Assembly: GCA_014904985.1 (NCBI GenBank)
Contig: MU129095.1
Location: 11,405 to 45,803, forward strand
Origin: Hydnum rufescens UP504
Taxonomy: Eukaryota > Basidiomycota > Agaricomycetes > Cantharellales > Hydnaceae
Length of the DNA: 34,399 bases
Reading direction: 5' to 3'
The translations under genes were made by a program, and so were the position numbers. Below the pieces are notes generated by a model. The model saw nothing but the letters and a program-made list of their open reading frames with translations. It ran no database searches and was not told the origin of the DNA. This document shows, in pieces, positions 29,364-34,399 of the stretch; the stretch's first letter is position 1, and each line of letters starts with the position of its first letter.

Positions 29364-31300
29364 CGGAGTGTAGGTCGCGCCCTTGCCTTTCCAGGCGGTT
29401 GTTTGTTGGGTTTCGGAGATGAGAAGAAAGATCCAAAATTCAACACCAGCAATTGCCGATACTCAAGAAGTGCCCAAGTGCTGACGCTACAAGCACAATA
29501 CAGATTTGATAGCAAGCATGTAGATGTGGAATATAGAATATACAATAAATATTTGTTTAAAAATGTGAAGAAGAGGATAAAAATGAGCCAGAGCTCAATA
29601 AGGGACGATATGCCTCATTGCAAAGTGGATTAGATCACTTCTATGCATCAGAATTGGCCCAAATTTAAATATAGTGTGAGATATATATAACCCTACATGG
29701 GAACAACCAATCCCATCACTCAAGCACAATCTGCCAAATTCTCTCCCTAATTACTCTCCCCATCCTATCCAATTTTCCTAAAATAGGAGAAATGAAAGGC
29801 GTTGAAAATAAATAGACAACAATAGCCCAGCAACCTTGTCCTGATAAATTAAGTACTCCCAAGTAGCACGGAACATAACACCCTAAAATAACAACCCTAT
29901 CCCCACCTCACATAAACTATTAAAAATTTGGGCCAAATTCACTCGATGCTAGAAGTAGATTCTACTTCCAACTTTGTCACAATGAGGCATATCGTACCCC
30001 CTTATTGAGCTCTGGCTACCTTAAATTTACTACCTCATCATTCCCCACATTTATTTAACAAACCCAAAATCACCTTTATTGTACTCAATCTCTCCCAACT
30101 CCTCCACCAATCTACCCAGCATCCACTGCTAACCCTCAAACCATCTAGTATACTCCGTAGCTTTGTCGAGTCAGCACATTAGGCAACTTCTTGGCGTACT
30201 TGGCACCAAATCTGCTGGCGTGATTTCACAACCCACCCCTCTGCACGCCACATCCCATGCAAAACAGAAAAGGACGACGAACGACGAATATCCCACATCC
30301 CGGAACGAACCATACGGCACCAGACAACAAACCCGGAGTGTAGGTCGCGCCCGTTGCCTTTCCAGCGGTTGTTTGTTGGGTTTCGGAGATGAGGAAGAAA
30401 GATCCAAAATTCAACACCAGCAATTGCCGATACTCAAGAAGTGCCAAGTGCTGACGCTACAAGCACAATACAGATTGATAGCAAGCATGTAGATGGTGGA
30501 ATATAGAAATATACAATAAATATTTGTTTAAAAATGTGAAGAAGAGGATAAAAATGAGCCAGAGCTCATAAGGGACGATATGCCTCATTGCAAAGTGGAT
30601 TAGATCACTTCTATGCATCAGAATTGGCCAAATTTAAATATAGTGATGGTATATATATACCCTACATGGGACAACCAATCCCATCACTCAAGCACAATCT
30701 GCCAAATTCTCTCCCTAATTACTCTCCCCATCCTATCCAATTTTCCTAAAATAGGAGAAATGAAAGGCGTTGAAAATAAATAGACAACAATAGCCCAGCA
30801 ACCTTGTCCTGATAAATTAAGTACTCCCAAGTAGCACGGAACATAACACCCTAAAATAACAACCCTATCCCCACCTCACATAAACTATTAAAAATTTGGG
30901 CCAAATTCACTCGATGCTAGAAGTAGATTCTACTTCCAACTTTGTCACAATGAGGCATATCGTACCCCCTTATTGAGCTCTGGCTACCTTAAATTTACTA
31001 CCTCATCATTCCCCACATTTATTTAACAAACCCAAAATCACCTTTATTGTACTCAATCTCTCCCAACTCCTCCACCAATCTACCCAGCATCCACTGCTAA
31101 CCCTCAAACCATCTAGTATACTCCGTAGCTTTGTCGAGTCAGCACATTAGGCAACTTCTTGGCGTACTTGGCACCAAATCTGCTGGCGTGATTTCACAAC
31201 CCACCCCTCTGCACGCCACATCCCATGCAAAACAGAAAAGGACGACGAACGACGAATATCCCACATCCCGGAACGAACCATACGGCACCAGACAACAAAC
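29364..31300. repeat. Foldback of element W in a 970-bp direct duplication
   Basis: Copy one is 29364-30330 and copy two 30334-31300. They differ mostly by single-base length changes in short runs (GCCC/GCC, TTTG/TTG, AATAA/ATAA). Each copy has a left arm (tip TTCAACACCAGCAATTGCC) and a right arm that is strongly diverged with small extra bases (ending GCTGGCGTGA). Alternatives are a real tandem duplication or an uncollapsed long-read assembly join. Only one copy would be needed for the usual architecture. Confidence 0.75.
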
Positions 31301-33060
31301 CACCACATGACCACACACCTGCTGCTGCAGGTGTGTGGTCATAAGGTGAGTTTTGTCAGTAGATACAATAGCGCAAAAAGAGTAGCACAAGCTACTCTTT
31401 TTGCGCCACTTTGAACTCTTATACTAACATAGCTTTTATTATTTTAGATTATGGCCTAAGGCCCGAGACGAAAACCCACTGCACAATGAGGGCCCGAATG
31501 GCAAGAGCCAAACCAAAAGAAATGACGGAGCGCCCAATGGGTGGCCCCAGGAACCACACCCACTGCGGCGGGTGTGGTACTATTTAAGGTGAGTGTTGCC
31601 CCCCCCCCCAATAGATACAGTCACGCAAAAAGACCAGCGAAAGCTGGTCTTTTTGCGCTGAATTATAACCTTAACTAACATATATTTTGATATTCTAGGT
31701 CATGCTTTGAACCACCATCTGCACAAGCACCAACCGAAACTACACCAAGTGAAAACCCGACGAACACCCCACCGAACGATAAACCAACGCAAACCAGACA
31801 CCCGCCACGGTGGGTGTCTGGTTATACATTCAAGGTATGTGTCCCCAACGGTGCAAAAAGAGCAGCTTTCACTGCTCTTTTTGCGCTACTTTGAATTTCT
31901 TTACTGATTCCTTTTTAATTCATTCTAGGCCATCAAATGAAACCCCCCCAAATGACGAGGCCCAATCGGCCAGGGCCCCAGCGGCAACACACAAACAGAA
32001 ACCACGTGAAACGAAAACGCGAGACGTGGCCATGGACCACCCAAGTGGCCATGCAAACCACACACCCACTGTGGCGGGTGTGTGGTTCTATACAAGGTAA
32101 GTGTACCCCCAACAGCGCAAAAAGAGCAGCAAATGCTGCTCTTTTTGCGCTGGTTTTAATTTATCTAACTAATACATCCATTATTCTAGGCTGCCACAAA
32201 CAAAGATTGGCAAAACGAAACCCCTCTGAAATGATAACCCGCCCACAAAGTCGAACAACAACACACCAAACGAAAACACGAGATGACGCCAACCCCGGAT
32301 GAACCACACACCCGCAGAAGCGGGTGTGTGGTAATTTCAAGGTAAGTACAATCACGCAAAAGGAGCAGCGCACACTGCTCCTTTGCGTGGCTTTCTGTTT
32401 TTTTTTTTTCTCTCTTTCATTAACATTATTTATCTCTAGGCTTTAATCTCAGCCTACAAACCCTGTCAACCCCCAAATAAAGACCCACCACCCTGCCGAA
32501 GACACCTGTGAGAATGGTAACCCACCCGCCAGACGAAACCCACGAGAATGGAAACCCGCCAACCCCCTAAGTGACAACCAGCCCCCGTACCAAGTATGAA
32601 CTGCATGACCGTGGTACTACAAAGGGGTTTTTTTTTTAAATTTCGATATCTTCAACGATGCGAAGGGAGCAGCGCAAGCTGCTCCTTTTGCGTCACTTCA
32701 AATTTTTTTTACTAACTAGGATTCAAATGGAAGGACCCAAAATGCAACCCATGCCCCGCGCTCAACAGTGAAGTACCAAGCCATGCCCCTGGTACCACAC
32801 ACCCACCCAAAGCGGTGTGTGTGGTGCTACTAGGTATTTTTTTTTTGGAATTTCATATACATACAGTGATGCAAAAGGAGCAGCGCAAGCTGCTCCTTTT
32901 GCGTGCCTTCGAATTTTTATTTATTAATGTATGGTATTATTGTAGAATCCAGCCAGAGCGCCCAAAACAACGACCCACCCCAACAGCAACCCGCCCAATG
33001 GTGAAGGCCACGCCCCCGTACCACACACCCGTCCAAGTGGGTGTGTGGTGCTACTAGATA
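31301..33060 (+). repeat. Element W, plus arm: seven units
   Basis: Predicted introns are 31346-31447, 31589-31698, 31835-31928, 32097-32189, 32342-32439, a weak one ending at 32719 and 32834-32945. Hairpins are near 31371 (GAGTAGC / GCTACTC), 31622 (GACCAGC / GCTGGTC, GAAA loop), 31852, 32113, 32354, 32658 and 32870 (both GCAA loops). The exon hairpin at 31792-31823 is the CCAGACACCC / GGGTGTCTGG variant, as in the matching unit of element A. The exon at 31448 has ATGGCCTAA where its homologue at 15372 has ATGGTCCAA, which argues against a coding role. Confidence 0.75.
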
Positions 33061-33452
33061 GTTTTTTTTTTAAATTTCTATGGACGGTACCACACAAGCG
33101 GGTGTGGTAAGTAGTTTTTTTTCTTGGATTTCTACAGACAGTACCACACCCCAGTGGGTGTGGTGAATTTTTAAATAAATAAATAAATAAATAATACACA
33201 ACTCAGTAAGAATGAAACATGGAAATGCCGAATGAAACCCTGCTAACTGGGGGTAGCAGTGATAATAAATAAATAAATAATCATAAATGGAACATATTAT
33301 CCCGGACAAGCATGTATGGCCCACTGTGCAAGTCTGAGATTAGGTGACTGAAGAAGGCACCTAACCCAATATATTGAAGTTCTGTGGCCAGTCTAAGTCC
33401 CACACAGGGGCCCCTGGGGGCCCCTGCCTTGATCACGGAAATCAGGTTAGCC
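33061..33452 (+). repeat. Tail of element W
   Basis: It has intron-less short hairpins (GTACCACACAAGCGGGTGTGGTA near 33087 and ACCACACC / GGTGTGGT near 33141), an AAAT microsatellite, the conserved GAATGAAACCC...GTGATAATAAATAA tail, and one GGGGCCCC cluster (33406-33428). The end module is truncated at about 33452. Confidence 0.6.
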
Positions 33453-34399
33453 TGTTCAGGCACTAACCAGTGGCCCTGGGCCTGGTTTTTTCACTGTATC
33501 AGGGTCCCTAGGGTCCATCCATCCATCCATGCACCACCCCTGGTCCTGGGCCCCATTGGGCTGGATGGGGAAAATTGTTCTTGGATGTAGTTCATTAATT
33601 TCCGCATTTAGGCTTTTTTCAATAGGAATCAGTGTATTATGTAACTGGATACATTTTGGGCATCATTATATAATATTTAGTCACCAAACCCAGTTGGAAA
33701 TATCTAAATAGAAATGACTGGATGCAATCCATTAAGAACCAACTGACATATTGGCTGATATTAAAATTGCCTTGGGGTTGCCACCAGCTCTGATGCAACC
33801 AGCCGACCTGATGCATCAACAACACAGTAATGGTAACTTACTGTAATTGATGCAAAAACTGCGTGTAAGTTACCATATGTGATGCCAATAAGTCTGACAG
33901 CATCAGTGAAGAACACATTGATGCACTGAATCAAGCTTAAAACTAGTCTATAACCCTCTTTAGAATCCACATTTTGACCAGCGAGACACAAATAGTACAT
34001 ACAATAGCAGTAAATGATCCAATACAACATGTATTATGCCCTTTTTCACAAGCACCCCCCCCCAATATATCATTGACTATAGCTAGTCCAACCATCATCA
34101 TATCCATCACCAATCCATCCTGAATTCCATACACAACCTTGTTAGAGGAGTGATCAACCATCAGACGTGAACCAGCCCATTGAATTAAAACACAGAAATA
34201 CAGTCTCCCATCCACACCACTTGCTGAACCAGAGTTTGATTGACAGTCATCAGAAGCTCCCAATCCTTCTTCTATAACTGGGTGGTCCTTTTACCAGGGT
34301 AGTTCTCACTTTAATACACTTCACCTCTTCCAAACATTTCAATCTACAACAACAACATCAACCCAATTCAGAAACAATGGCCAAAGTAAATCCCACATT
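33453..34399. other. Unassigned sequence, no recognised gene
   Basis: The base composition and texture differ from the arrays; there are no array hairpins. A CCAT repeat lies near 33514-33530. On the minus strand a reading of 106 codons (33943-34263, MGASDDCQSNSGSASG) has hydrophobic parts, and another frame (33761-34030) continues with a weak hydrophobic pattern. A minus-strand intron-like GTAACTTAC...TTACAG lies near 33845-33880. This could be a spliced host gene or an unrelated repeat. I assign no function. Confidence 0.3.

Larger units (their letters stand above)
27763..33452. mobile_element. Element W: inverted-arm element, right tip missing
   Basis: The left tip CAGCCTGGTCAGCCA starts at 27763. 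The right side matches Z up to GGTTAGCC at about 33451 and then diverges, so no right terminal repeat was found and no duplication can be checked (left flank CATATAAG). It contains five minus units, a foldback region with a 970-bp duplication, seven plus units and a tail. The unit order and sequence follow element A one by one, for example 31448-31588 with 15372-15515. Confidence 0.65.

Noticed and set aside
10142..32905. Rho-independent terminators (GC stem followed by T run)
   Set aside because: The stem GAGCAGC/GCTGCTC with T run resembles one. However, it has a matching A run on the other side, lies between splice signals, and the surrounding retroelement and introns are eukaryotic.
7378..33057. 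Many short reading frames with HTPAAAGVW, TTHPPQRVCG or PHTRCGGCVV motifs as a protein family
   Set aside because: These are the exon hairpin read in different frames and on both strands. They also run across predicted introns and the intron hairpin (KRAA, KEQ). Stops and non-triplet indels differ between homologous units.
7386..33060. CRISPR array
   Set aside because: Regular palindromic repeats invited the idea. Spacing is 100-400 bp, two different repeats alternate, and the spacers are homologous between copies and carry splice signals.

Overview
The window looks like fungal repeat-rich DNA, most likely from a basidiomycete (Agaricomycotina). The decayed Ty3/gypsy element on the minus strand has the integrase and chromodomain style common in that group. 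The intron-like signals (GTAAGT/GTATGT, CTAAC/CTAAT, TTCTAG, about 90-115 bp) are also fungal in style. No intact host gene, tRNA or rRNA was recognised. The window holds nested mobile DNA, and positions 33453-34399 are the only sizeable stretch I could not assign to a repeat.

The main content is a family of large non-autonomous elements that I do not recognise as any described family. Each copy has short terminal inverted repeats (CA..C.TGGTCAG[C/T]CA). Next to these lie subterminal GGGGCCCC palindromes or an ACCTA/GGTACC hairpin, followed by AT-rich microsatellite. Two long arms then face each other across a central foldback palindrome. Each arm is a series of units of about 200-350 bp, and each unit reads like an exon plus an intron. 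The exon part is A/C-rich and ends in a hairpin (CCACACACCCGC / GCGGGTGTGTGG). About 10 nt later comes a 5' splice site. The intron holds a second hairpin (GCAAAAAGAGCAGC / GCTGCTCTTTTTGC, often with a GAAA loop), then a branch point and TTCTAG. I count about 62 intronic hairpins by eye. Left of each foldback the units read on the minus strand and right of it on the plus strand, so predicted splicing always runs outward from the centre.

Layout: 1-624 is the right end of one element, inserted in a Ty3/gypsy retrotransposon (625-6445, resuming at 17610-17758). Element A (6446-17609) interrupts the Ty3 LTR and is flanked by the 8-bp duplication GGATAAAG. A second complete element (6862-11852) is nested in A, and so is a probable solo LTR (12363-13744). 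The Ty3 itself sits in element X (17759-20433, with an assembly gap at 18638-18892). X sits in element Y (20434-23165). Element Z (23166-27751, near-identical 8-bp flanks ACCCATAT/GCCCATAT) was inserted in the foldback of Y. Element W (27763 to about 33452) follows, with a 970-bp direct duplication over its foldback that may be an assembly artefact.

The 8-bp target duplications and TIR form suggest mobilisation in trans by a hAT-like or KDZ-like transposase. No transposase is visible here. Unit-by-unit homology between copies, base-pair-preserving changes in both hairpins, and the strand bias of GNRA loops suggest that the elements are, or were, transcribed into spliced hairpin-chain RNAs. 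This is an inference from sequence; RNA data would decide it.
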